From: Medakamo hakoo
Taxonomy: Eukaryota; Chlorophyta; Trebouxiophyceae; Coccomyxaceae
Assembly (NCBI GenBank): GCA_026636295.1
Contig: CP089458.1
Location: 1 to 64,000, forward strand
Direction: 5' to 3'
Length of the DNA stretch: 64,000 bases
The translations under genes and the position numbers were made by a program. The notes beneath the pieces were generated by a model, which saw only the letters and a program-made list of their open reading frames with translations, did no database searches and was not told the origin of the DNA. Shown here in pieces: positions 1 through 9,905 of this stretch (position 1 is its first letter; each line of letters starts with the position of its first letter).

Positions 1-140
1 CCTAACCCTAACCCTAACCCCTAACCCTAACCCTAACCCTAACCCTAACCCTAACCCTAACCCTAACCCTAACCCTGACCCTAACCCTAACCCTAACCCT
101 AACCCTAAACCTAACCCTAACCTAAAAACTAACCCTAACC
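1..140. repeat. Telomeric repeat array, CCCTAA type (TTAGGG on the complementary strand)
   Basis: About 22 tandem copies of CCCTAA fill the first 140 bases, with a few degenerate units (an extra C, a CCCTGA and a CCTAAA variant near the inner edge). The C-rich strand reads 5' to 3' from base 1, which is the orientation of a left chromosome end. The array passes directly into unique GC-rich sequence. TTAGGG is the vertebrate-type unit; many green plants use TTTAGGG and Chlamydomonas TTTTAGGG, but TTAGGG is known in some green algae. Confidence 0.97.
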
Positions 141-599
141 CGGGGGCGCAGGGTTGTGTGGGCGTGCGGCTGGGTGTGCCCGGGTTTTTTTTTTGCGTGC
201 TCGGGTTTGTGCGAGCGGTCGTTCACCTAAAACCTCACAGAAACATATCAAGCTGTGGGGTCCATTTTTCAGGTCCATTTTTACACGCACACACTCCCTA
301 CAGTCTCCCTCCACGACATTACAGACGCGCGGGAGGGAGAGGGGGGAGGGATGGGAAGAGGCGGGACGGGCACTCAGCCGACCCGCTCTCTATCCATCCA
401 TCCTTTCTCGTTTTCTCTTCGAAAACAGCCGACGCACAGCCTTCACACGTTTACTTCGCCAGACAATAGCTCGCGCTCACTTCCACACACACGCACACAG
501 AAGACTGAGACGTTCAGCCACGTTGGCCGTTTTTTGTCACTTCAGCACGCCAAACACGCAGACGTGAAAAAAGACGATGCCACCCTCCTTTTATATCCT
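141..599. other. Subtelomeric spacer without a gene
   Basis: This stretch holds no open frame with a recognisable domain, and no tandem satellite or transposon end. It has short purine-rich and CA-rich runs and a small CATC repeat near 391. It contains the 3' flank of the minus-strand gene that stops at 600. Such a short spacer between telomere and first gene is unusual. Confidence 0.6.
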
Positions 600-3500
600 T
601 CACGCAATCCCAGCCTTGAAAATATTCGTCGCCCAGTTGGTTGCCGACCAGGACGTGGTCGGGTACCCGTACTCAGCCTGGCCGTAAAACACGTTGGCCG
701 CATCCACGTTAGCGTCGTTGTAGTCGCCAATGCGGCCTGGGTTGACAAAGTCGTACAGCCACCCGCTGTTGGCCGCGATGTACGACGACGTCACCCGGCC
801 CGACGTGGAATTGTACCGGTAAAACAGCGACGCCACCTTGTACGTCGAGCTGCTGGACCTGTAGACGCCAATGCCGACGACGCCCGCGATTTTAGAGGTT
901 GGGTTCGCCGCCAACGCGCCGTTCAGTGTGTGCCGGCCCGCCGCGCCGATGGCCACGCGCGACTTGAACGTCACGGTCGTGGACGTGGGCGTAAAGGCGG
1001 CCACGTACCTGGTTTCGGGGCGTGGAGGTGAGAGGGAGGGAAGGAGGACATCGAGTGTGAGTTTGGCGCGGCGGGCGTGCGAGCTGCGTGCGGCGTTTTT
1101 TCTTGGGCTGTCCCAAGGCGGCAATGTTGAAAAAACCGTCCCAAAACGCACATGCACGTCGTGGACACGCCGCTCATCTGGCAGCCGATGTCCAGGGTGC
1201 AGTACAGCAACGCGTTGGCGGCGGGCAGGGCGCCGGCTTGCGTGCACATCTGTCGTGGGGGGGTAGGGGGGTGGGGGGGTGGGGTGGGGGTGGAGGGGGG
1301 GGGTGTGGAAAAGCACGGTGAGGACGGAGGGTCGGAGCTTCACCCCGCCCTTTTTGGCCTGGTCTCTCCCTCTCTCTCTCCCGCCCTCCCCCCCCTCTCT
1401 CTCTTACCTGCATGCGGCCGTCGCTGCCGCCCAGGACGTCGCCGTTGCCCTGCCTGATCGGGTCCGGCGGCATCGGCATCTGCAGCGTCGACTGGATGTA
1501 CTTCGCCGACGACAGGGTCGGCGCGCTCGCGGGCGACGCGTTCAGGCGCTGCGTTTGGGTGGCGTACACGTAGTACAGGTACTGCGTGCTGTACGCGGCC
1601 ATCAAGTGCATCTTGCCCGTCTCGCTGTTCTTGGCGGGCTGGAGCGTGAACACGCCCGTGTTGCCGGAAATGAACCACTTGTAAGTGGGCACGCCGGTCG
1701 TCGCCCCCGAGCGCAGCGCGTTTTTGCCGATCGCCCAGACGCCGACGCCCACGTAGATCATGGACCCGTCAGACCTTTGGGCAAACTGGTTGGTGGTCAC
1801 CCAGATGGAGTTGCTGTGCGTGGGTTGGGGTTTGGGAGGGAGGCGGGTGGAGGGGTCCGGGAGGTTGGGTCTTTCCATCGTAACCGGCGGCAGGCGGCCC
1901 ACTCCGACGGGTCGGGCTCCTGCCCGCCAACCCGCCACGACGCCTTCCCATTCTTCCACACACAGTCCTTGTCTACGTACCGGTCCTAGGGTGGGGGAAG
2001 AGGGAGAGAGAAAGCGGGGGGGAAGGCGAAGGCGGGTAGGATGATGAGAGACTGGTGTGGAAGGATGGTAAAACCAGACACTCGCGCGCCCAACCACCAC
2101 CACCACCACCCCTCTCTCTCTCCGTCCCGCTCTCCTCACCTGGCCCAGCGTCGGGTAGTCGCCAAAGCAGGGCGTGGACGACCCACACCCGCTCCAGGAC
2201 GTGACGGCGTTGCTGACGCGGTAGACGTACCTGGAGGTGGTGGGGGTGGGGGGTGGGGGTGGGGAGGATGGATGGATGGATGGAAAAAAAAAATGAGGCA
2301 GCGAGTGAGCCCAGCGCGCGCCCCAAGCCCCCTCCCCCCCTCACCACCACCAACACTCACCAGCCCGACCGAGGGTTGGAGCTTTTGCTCGTGGCAATGT
2401 ACGTCCAGCTGGCCGTCCCCAACAGGCCGTAGCACGCGAAGAAGAAGCGGTTGGCCGCCGCGTCGAAGACCAGCCGCGGGTCGCCCAGCTGGATGGACGT
2501 GGACACGCCCAGCATCGTCGAGAAGGACGTCGCGCTCTGGAGGAGGGCGCCCGTCGTGGCACTGCGGACGGTGTAGAAGGAGTTGGACGCCTTCACATGG
2601 GTTGTGGGTGTGGGTGGGGGGGTGGGGGGAAAAGGTGGGATGGCGGCGCGGCAGTGTGAGGGTCTGTTCTGTGGCGCGCACACACCACCACCACCACCAC
2701 CACCACCACCCCGGCCGCCGCCGCCTGGGAAGCCAGCCAGCCACCCCCACACTCGCTCACCTGAACAATGTAGCCAGCCCCCACCGCCAACGCGCCGTCC
2801 GGCGGCGTGGACTTGGAACTGACCGAGTTGGCGTTGTTGCCCGCCCACACGGTCGGGCTGGTCGTCTGCAGGAGGCGCCGCCCGCGGCTGGGCGTGCTGA
2901 ACGCGTCGGCCGACGCGTCCTCCGTCGGCGTCTGTTGCACCACAACCTCGGCCGGCGTGGCAGGCACGACCAGCGGGTTGTCGTCCAGCGGCGAGTCGGC
3001 GGCCGCCGAGTTGAGCAGGTACCTTGGGTTTGGGGTGGGACGGGCAGGAGGGGGGTGGAGTGTGGGGGGAGGGGCACGCACAGGCCTGGCAGCGAACCCA
3101 GGCTGGGAAAGGCAGGCGCGCGGCGGCGCGTGCGCCAGGCCCACCCACCCCCTCTCCCCAGACCCAAGTTGAGAAAACAACAACAACGCACCACACGTAC
3201 GCCACCTTGACGCTGGCGCCGGGCGTCGCCGCCACCGCCGTCAGCGCCGCTTCCTCAGACAGCCCCTTTTTGACGACCAGCTCCTTCACCCGCGCTGACT
3301 GGTCGGGCGACAGCGCGTCGGGCGCGAGCGGCCCGCCGCCCGGCCGGCGCGGAACGCGCGGGCCGATCTCGTCTTCCTCGCCCTCCTCGGCGCCGTCGCC
3401 GGCCTCCGGCCCGGCGGCCTTGGCCCGGGCGCCTGCACGCGCCGCCTTCTTTTCCGCACCGGTCAGCGGCACGACCTTCCACGTGCCGTCGTCCCACACG

Positions 3501-4512
3501 ATTTTGGTGCCGGGCGGGTTGAGCGGCAGCGGCGGGCGGGGGGGCGGCGCCGCCGGACCCGCGTGCTTGTCCGCGGCTTCGCCCACCACATCAGTCGACG
3601 TATCGCCCACGTACTCAGCGATGGCAGGCGTGGCCGGCGACACGGGCGGCGGCGGCGGCGGCTCCGTCTCCACGCTGTCCGCAAACACCTCGGCCAGGTC
3701 GTGCAGCTCCTCCGCCTTCCAGGCCGCCCCGTCCGCCGCGTGCGACAGGAGCTTCGCGAGCGGGCGGGGCAGCAACGCGCCGGGCTTGTCACCTGTGACG
3801 GTGGCGTGCGCGGTGCCGTTGGTCAGGAGGGCCTTGATGTCCAAGGCCTCGGACGCGGCGTCCAGCGCGGCCGCAACCTTGGCGGCGGGCAGCGCCTGGG
3901 GAGGGGGAGGGGGGGGGAGGCGAGGAGGAGAGGGGGGGAGCGCGTCAGCGCAGTCGGGTGACGGCCGCCGTGACCGACCCAGCACCAGGGTCGGGGCGTG
4001 CGTGCGTCCGGCTGGTTTGCGGGCCGTGCCGTGCGTCCCCCGTTGCAAGGCAACTGGGGGGAACGTTTGAACCGTGGTCTGTCGCGCCCGCCGGAGCTGT
4101 TTTTTTTCTGACCTTTCTAGGAAGGGGCCCCCCACGCCGCGCGCACGACCCCCTCCACTCCAACAACGCCCCGGCTTAAGGCTACCGCCTGCACACAGTC
4201 TTGCAGAGGAGCGCGTGCACCCGCCGAGGGCGGCAATAAGCAGCAGGTTGCCGCATGCGTTTCTTTTTTGGCGGTGCCGCGCGCCTTCACTTTTTCGGGG
4301 CGCCGCGCCCGGCCGCGCCCTGCCCTTCACACGCCCTCCCCTGCCCCCTAAACGAGAGGTCGATTTTTTTGCCAGCAGGCAAAGCTCACCTGGACCGCCT
4401 TGCGCAGCGCGTCCGTCTTGGCGTCGACGAAGCCCGCGAGCGCGCCGCGCGCGCATGCAACGCAAGTTACCGCCGCGACGACCACCACCGCGGCCAGGCG
4501 CGGGCGGGGCAT
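600..4512 (-). CDS. Secreted beta-propeller-like protein, nine exons, with a 5-base microexon
   Basis: Exons on the minus strand: 4512-4390, 3895-3201, 3022-2761, 2590-2361, 2230-2140, 1985-1981, 1813-1408, 1249-1158, 1008-600 (770 residues). The protein starts with a signal peptide (MPRPRLAAVVVVAAVTCVAC), then a Pro/Ala/Glu-rich region to about residue 330, then a conserved domain. That domain carries PPDGALAVG, GDPRLVFDAAANRFF, a CFGDYPTLGQD-N segment joined through the microexon, WVTTNQF, and near the end RIGDYNDANVD. These motifs are what I know from a family of large exported bacterial proteins thought to form beta-propellers (DPxxxxD, DYPKxG, WGDYxxxxVD). Enzyme activity is not evident. 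Intron 1 is 494 bases. All exon junctions keep frame with GT-AG borders. The family call is by motif order; the microexon is supported because it restores both frame and the D-x-N motif. Confidence 0.78.
1981..1985 (-). other. Five-nucleotide microexon of the telomere-proximal gene
   Basis: On the minus strand the bases GACCG lie between an acceptor CCTAG and a donor GTACGT. Joined to the flanking exons (ending at 2140 and starting at 1813) they encode Asp and the first two bases of Arg, giving a TLGQ-DR-NSIW junction that fits the family. Without the microexon the flanking exons are out of frame. Confidence 0.7.
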
Positions 4513-4977
4513 GGGGCAGACTTTGCACGAGTGTGGTGTGGTGAGTGTGTGTGTGTTTGTGTGTGGTCCGCCCGGGTGTGAAGCGGGCGGGTGTGTGAGG
4601 CGGCTGCGTGGGGGGCGGCCGCCGGAACAGTGGAGTGGAGGGGAGGCGGCGGAGGGGACGACGCCCTCCAAGGCCAGGCCGGACCTATTTTCGGCTCGCC
4701 CTCCCCACTCTGCCTTTTTGTGTCTCGCCATCAAGTCCGCCTCGCCCCGCCTTTCTAGGTGCGTCCTCACACCCTTCCCGCCCGCCCGCGCCCCGTTTCT
4801 CTCCGTGCATGCGTGCCCCACATACCGCCCTAGCTGGCCGCGGGCTGAGAAACCACAAGCCAACCCCGATCGTGCCGGTCGGCGCGCTGGCAATGCGTGC
4901 GCGCGCCAAGACTCACGCGCCAGGTTCTCTCTTTGGTCCACACTCCAGCCGCCCGCGCTCCCACTTCCGTAGCCGCC
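4513..4977. promoter_or_regulatory. Divergent promoter region between two secreted-protein genes
   Basis: 465 bases separate the start codons of the exported propeller-like gene (minus) and the cysteine-rich secreted gene (plus). The first part is GT-rich and the rest is GC-rich with no open frame that has family support. I saw no clear TATA box or defined operator. Confidence 0.45.
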
Positions 4978-6190
4978 ATGCGTTTCGCTGCCTTCGTCGT
5001 TGCTGCCCTGGCTTGTGCCGCTTCTGCTGCCGGTGAGTGTGGAGGGTCGTGTGCCAGGACTTTTCGCCGCGGCGGCGCCGGGTGTGGTTGCTGTCGCCGA
5101 GCTGCCGTGAGTCTTGCGGTGCGCTCGCGGCGCGCTCGCATGCGACCCCCGACGGCGGCCTTGCCGCCCCTTCCCCGGTCTTTCACACCCGCCCGATGGC
5201 TCGCCGAGGGTGCCGACCATCTGGCACGGCGTCCGGCGGGGCCGCGGCCTCGCCACAAAGCCCCTGCGCGGGACGCGGTCGCCGGGTCTGGCAGCGGTCC
5301 GCGGCCCCTGGACGAGCTGCGCGCACGTTCGCCCCTCGGCCGCCCCCTCCCCTCACGTTCCCTCTCTCTCGCCCCACCCGCACAGCCGACTGCGGCGCTG
5401 AGATCACCCGCATCGCCCAGGTAAGAGGAGGGCGTGCCCTCTCACATGAGCCGGGTGGCGGGGCGGGGGCGGGGCGGGCCAGGGCCAGCTAGGCCGCGTC
5501 GTGTCGGCCCCGACCTCGCGAGCTTGCGCAGCCAGCTCGCGCGCGCGCCACCCTGTCCAGGGCAGGCCGCTCCGCGGCCCCGTCTCCCTGGCCCCCGCGC
5601 CTTTGCCCCGCCCGCACGCCCAGCCCTCTCCGCCCTCCCGCCCCCGCCCAGCCCCTGGGGACGAGGCTCCCAGAGGCTGCGGCCGGGCCTGGGCGCCAGG
5701 GCCGGCCCAGCGGGTGTGGCTGCCCAAAAAGCGCGCGGGGGCCGCGCCCCCAGGGTTGGGGCTGCTCCCTGGGACCACACTCAACCAACCTCCCCACGCC
5801 CCGCCCCCTGCCCCACCCACCCAAAATTAGGGCTCCTGCTCCTCCCTCCGCCCCGTCTTCTACTCCAACGCGGCCGCCTTTTCCTCGTACGCCGGCTCCG
5901 CCGACTGCGCGGGCGCCCAGGGCGCCGTCTCCGCCATGGTGCCTGCCGGCGCGCTGACCGCCGCGTGCTGCGCCGACATGCGCTCCTTCGCCGCGGCCGG
6001 CTGCACGTGCGACGCCGACGTCATGGAGCTGCTGGTCGGCCTGAAAGTCCTGCCCGCCGGCGCGTCCCCGGAAGCCACCATCGGCGGCATCGTCGCCCTG
6101 TTCCAGGCGTCGCAGTGCGCGGGCTCGGACCTGGGCGGCCCGCTGCTGGACGCGTGCACGGGCGGCGTGGGGTGCGTCGCCACGGCTTGA
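4978..6190 (+). CDS. Small secreted cysteine-rich protein, paralogue A
   Basis: Exons 4978-5032, 5386-5420, 5831-6190 encode 149 residues. A signal peptide of about 18 residues (MRFAAFVVAALACAASAA) is followed by a mature part with ten cysteines in the order C, C, C, CC, CxC, C, C, C. The core reads AACCADMRSFAAAGCTCDAD, then LLVGLKVLPAG and a final DACTGGVGC. The pattern C-C-CC-CxC-C-C is reminiscent of the eight-cysteine motif of plant lipid-transfer and related proteins, but spacing differs and I would not assign that function. Introns are 353 and 410 bases with GTGAGT and GTAAGA donors. It is convergent to, and clearly homologous with, the gene at 6907-7371. Confidence 0.75.
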
Positions 6191-6906
6191 GCGCGCCCCC
6201 TGGTGCGGTGGTAGCGGCGGAGGGGGGGAGGGTGGGGGGCGCCCCAGCTTCTCCGCCCCCCCCCTCATCCCACACGCACCCAGGGCGCGACGGCACGGCA
6301 CGGCGACGTAAGACAGCCTGCCGCCGGGTGCTACTACGCAAAACAAAAGCGGCCCCCGACGCCCCCTCAACGCGCCTGGTTTTCCGCCCGCCAGCTTCCT
6401 CGCTCTGAGACGCATGCCGTCACCAGGGCGAGGCAGCCCGGGACACGCTGCGGGCCAAGGCAAAGTGAGGGGAGGGGGGGCGATAGAGTGTGAAGGTGTC
6501 CTTTTTGTGTGGTCGGTGGGATGTGGAGGGTGGAGGGCGGGGCGGGGCGGGGCGGGCGCGCGAGAGCGGGCGCGCGCCGCCGCCCTTCCCTCGCGGACCC
6601 GGCCCCGTCCCCCGGCTTTTTCTCCCTTTGCTTCTCACCCCTCACCCCGGGACAGGTTGGTTTTGAACGTGTGAACACGCGTGTTGTAAAAAAGATGAGC
6701 ATTGCGCGCACTTGTCATAAACATGAGGTGGGGAGGTGTGTGCACGGACCCTGCTGGAGAGAAAAAAAAGCCTTTGGATCGGTCGTCACCAGTATACTTT
6801 ACACACTCGCACACGCGCGCGCGCACAAAAAGCCCGCGCTCTCTTATGGAAGGCGCCAAAGAGGCGCCACAGCTGGGCTGTTGCTCGCCGTCCCCCCCTC
6901 TTGTTT
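6191..6906. other. Intergenic region between convergent paralogues
   Basis: 716 bases lie between the stop codons of the two cysteine-rich secreted paralogues. The region has purine-rich and CA-rich tracts and some AT-richer patches around 6690-6730 and 6755-6790, as expected for 3' flanks. I see no supported gene in it. Confidence 0.5.
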
Positions 6907-7371
6907 TCAAGCCGACGCCGCGCCGCCACACCCCGAGCTCGCGGAGCACGCCTCAAACAACGGCCCACCGTACTTGTCGGTCGCGCACGCCGACGCCTGC
7001 GCCAGGTTGATGATGCCCTTCACGACCGCGTCCGCGGGCGCGCCGGCTTTCAAAAGCCCGAGCCCGACCAACAGGGTATCCACGTCCACGTCGCACGTGC
7101 AGCCGATGGCCGCAAACTCGCGCGTCGCCTCGCAGCACGCCTGGTTGAGCGAGGCTTCCGGCAGCAGCGCCGCCGCGCCCTGCTGCAGCACGGCACAGTC
7201 CGTGGCGGTCGCAAACGGCACAGACGGCAGCGCATCCCCGAAAAACACGGGCTGGAGGGGCGCGCACGCCGTCTGCATGTTGAGCACGGCGGTCGGGCAG
7301 TCCTTCTGTGCAGACGCGGCCAGGGCGGTGGCCAGGAGGAGGGCGGGCAGGAGGGCGGCCGGGCGCGGCAT
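6907..7371 (-). CDS. Small secreted cysteine-rich protein, paralogue B, intronless
   Basis: A single exon encodes 154 residues, starting with a signal peptide (MPRPAALLPALLLATALAAS). Ten cysteines follow the same order as in paralogue A: C25, C36, C59, C79-C80, C91-x-C93, C129, C142 and C148 by my count. Shared motifs are QACCEATREFAAIGCTCDVD, LLVGLGLLKAGAPADAV and the GGPL..AC tail. It lacks both introns of paralogue A, so it could be a retrocopy or have lost introns. Function unknown; secretion and disulfide richness are the supported statements. The ATG at 7371 begins the signal peptide directly. Confidence 0.78.
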   Translation of the reverse strand: MPRPAALLPALLLATALAASAQKDCPTAVLNMQTACAPLQPVFFGDALPSVPFATATDCAVLQQGAAALLPEASLNQACCEATREFAAIGCTCDVDVDTLLVGLGLLKAGAPADAVVKGIINLAQASACATDKYGGPLFEACSASSGCGGAASA

Positions 7372-8178
7372 GGCTGTGGGGGAGGTTGGAGAGGGGTGGT
7401 GAGGGCGCACAGGCGCGTCGGTGCAGCCGGGATGGGCGGGAGGGGGTGCCGGTCGCGAGGCGGGTGCGATCTTGATGCGAGCGACGACCGTGACGAGGGG
7501 GGGTTGCGGTGGGGGAGGGGCAAGAAAGCGCCCGCCACGGCGCGACCAGCCATCGCGGCTTCCCAATCTCAGCGTCAGCGGACTCCGAAGCTCTGTCATC
7601 ACGCCCAGGGTTGAGTGGAGGGCGTTGGAACGTGCAGCCACCCACGCACGACGCGCCCTTGTCCGCGCTCGCCGAAACTGGCCGCGGCCAGTTTCGGCGG
7701 CATGCGTGTCGCACCAACCGCACCAAACCGCCCGTCCCGGGCAGGACCCTGGCTTGGCCTCCTTCCATGACATGCCGCGACGGCCACATCGAACGCACAG
7801 CTTTCCCACACTGCAACTAAAAACAAACCTGGGACTCGGTTCAAAGTACGTGCGGGTTTTTTTGTGGGGGGCGAGCGAAATATGTAGACGCTGTGCCGAT
7901 GCTGCGGACGGCCAACCCTGCCCTAAGAGATCATCTCATGCCCGGGGCCTTTACACACACATTCCCGCACACGCACACACACAGAGCACGGAAAGCGGGG
8001 GTCGAGGCAGGGCCAGAGGCGGGGCGAGAGAGCCGTGCTTTTGCTCCTGGCCCCCGCCTCCCACCCCCACATCCCCAGCCTCCACACCCTCCTCTCTCTC
8101 TAATCCATGGAAAAAAAAAGAAGGGGGAAGCCGCACGGGGACAGAGGACAACTCACGCCCGCTCCCTCCTCCCCTTTC
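7372..8178. other. Upstream region of paralogue B with a 30-base palindrome
   Basis: 807 bases between the start of the secreted paralogue B and the stop of COX5b. It contains a perfect 30-base inverted repeat at 7670-7699 and CA-rich runs near 7950-7980. No coding frame in it shows family features. Confidence 0.45.
7670..7699. repeat. Perfect 30-base palindrome
   Basis: The left arm CGCCGAAACTGGCCG (7670-7684) is followed directly by its exact reverse complement (7685-7699), with no spacer. It lies about 300 bases upstream of the start of the intronless secreted gene. It could form a cruciform or bind a dimeric regulator; neither is shown. Confidence 0.9.
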
Positions 8179-9548
8179 TCAGTGGTGGTGCGCGCCCCCG
8201 TCCCCGACCCGCTTCAGCACAAAGTACTCGCCGCCCTCGATGATCTGGCGGGGCGGCTCGCCCTCGCGGACCGTGCCCCACCAGACGATCGAGTCGTCGG
8301 CCGGGTCGGGGACGCCGACGACGCGCTCCGAGAAGACGGACGTCACTTCCACGGGCGCGGCCGCCGTGCCCCAGGGCGCGTCCAGCCAGTCCTCGTGCCA
8401 CATGTCCCGGCCGGCGGCTTTGGCCAGCAGTTCCTCACTGGTGTGGGTGGGATGGTGGGTGAGGGGGGTGGCAGGGCGTGTGAGTGTGTGTGTGCGTGTG
8501 TGTGAGGAACCGCGGCCCTGGCAGAGCTGGCTGGCCGGGGCGATGGGTGTGGGGCCCCTACGCGCGCTGGGCGACCGCGCGGCCCGGCTCCGGCCGCGTG
8601 CGCGCGCCGGCCGCTGTGAGGGCCAGGCTGGACAGGGGGGGGGGGGTCGCGCACGAAACCACGGAATCAACCGCAACTCTCACCGTTCAACGCCCGTCGC
8701 GTGCTCAATCTCGCCCTCGGCGACCACGCCCGTCGTCGACGTGGCATAGCCCCGGGACGCAAAGGTCGCAAAGGCCGGGAAGGCGGCGGCAGACGTGGTG
8801 GCGACGGCGGCGGCGGGAGCGGCAGACACAGACGTCGTCGTCGCGGGCGCGGCGGCGGCGGTGAGGGCCTGTGTGTGGTGTGTGGGAGGGGCGGGTGAGG
8901 GTGTGCTGGAGAGCCCGCGCTTTCCGGGCGTGTGGCCCCGATCCCTGTCCGCTGAAAGGGGGGGACAGTGGGCGAGGAGAGCGCGCCCGCGGCCCTGGAG
9001 CCCGGCGCAAAGCTGCCCTGCCCAGCTTCTGCGGCGTCGCAGATGGGCGTGGCGGCGCGGGCGCCAGGGTGACAACGGGACGAGGGATGGAGCGCGCGCG
9101 CACGTCCTCCGCCCTCACCGTCCCTGCGGACGGACGCGCAAGGTGTCCCGGCCCTCGGCCGAAGGGACGGCGAGGCCAGGACGGCGCGCGCGTGCGGCCC
9201 GGCGCGCCCCCCGCACAAACTCCGGCGCGCCCCATTCGCCACCGCCGTTTGAGAGCAACGGCCGCGGGCAGGGGGGATGGACGGCGGCGCCGGCCGCGTT
9301 CACCACGCCCGGGAGTAGGCCAGGACGCCGGCTGCTCGTCCGCCGCACCAGGGCGTGCTCCACCGCCCGCGCGCCGCGTGAAAAACGAGACCAAAGCGGA
9401 GCAGGGCGCGGCGCCCCCCACGAGCGAGTCGCTGGGACCCTTCTCCACTGTCCCTGTTTTCGCGCCGTCCGCGCGCACGCCTTCCGCCGGTCCCACGCAC
9501 CTTGGCCAACCGGACACCAAGCAGGCGAGCGGCCACGCGGGACGCCAT
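8179..9548 (-). CDS. COX5B: Cytochrome c oxidase subunit 5b, without the zinc-binding cysteines
   Basis: Exons 9548-9501, 8868-8684, 8437-8179 encode 163 residues. The N-terminus (MASRVAARLLGVRLAK, then an Ala/Thr-rich stretch with FASRGYATS) looks like a mitochondrial presequence. The C-terminal domain matches the plant COX5b layout: APWGTAAAPVEVTSVF, ERVVGVPDPADDSIVWW, EGEPPRQIIEGGEYFVLKRV and a His-rich end. The family normally binds zinc through one Cys in VGCPG and two in CPxC; here these positions are VGVP and QIIEGG, and the domain has no cysteine at all. Intron 1 is 632 bases. It would sit on the matrix side of complex IV. Its promoter is shared with the amidase gene. Confidence 0.8.
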
Positions 9549-9905
9549 GAGGAGTGTGGTGGGAGGAGGGGGGTGAGCGTTCCCGCGCCGGCAGACTGAG
9601 ATGTCCAGAGACGGAGGTGTGGGCGCAGTGAGAGAGAGAACTGAACGGTGCGTGCAGCGTGCCTCCCATACCATCGACACAATTGTCCGCCGCAGCGCCC
9701 GCCCCACGGCTCCTCCCAGCGAGTCTGTCGCCGTCCCACCGCACCCGACAGCGCTGGGGCAAGCCCCGCCCAACCCTGTGAGCGCGCAAAGTGGACCGCG
9801 CGGGGCGTGGTTTGAGCCCCGCGACCTCCTAGGTGCTCGCGCGTGGTCGGACGTGACCACCCCTCCATTCCAGGCGCACCACCTCGCCACCCCACACACG
9901 GCACA
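9549..9905. promoter_or_regulatory. Divergent promoter region, COX5b / amidase
   Basis: 357 bases separate the two start codons. The sequence near 9805-9826 superficially resembles a tRNA B box but no tRNA fold surrounds it. No distinct promoter element was recognised. Confidence 0.4.

Noticed and set aside
154-1031. Overlapping plus-strand open frames of 100-260 codons beside the telomere
   Set aside because: They are antisense shadows of the minus-strand gene or composition-driven frames without ATG context, domain or splice logic.
6635-6949. Minus-strand frame of 104 codons overlapping the end of the secreted paralogue
   Set aside because: It overlaps the real gene in another frame and has no family features.
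9790-9835. B-box-like sequence suggesting a tRNA
   Set aside because: No A box, acceptor stem or anticodon arm can be formed around it.
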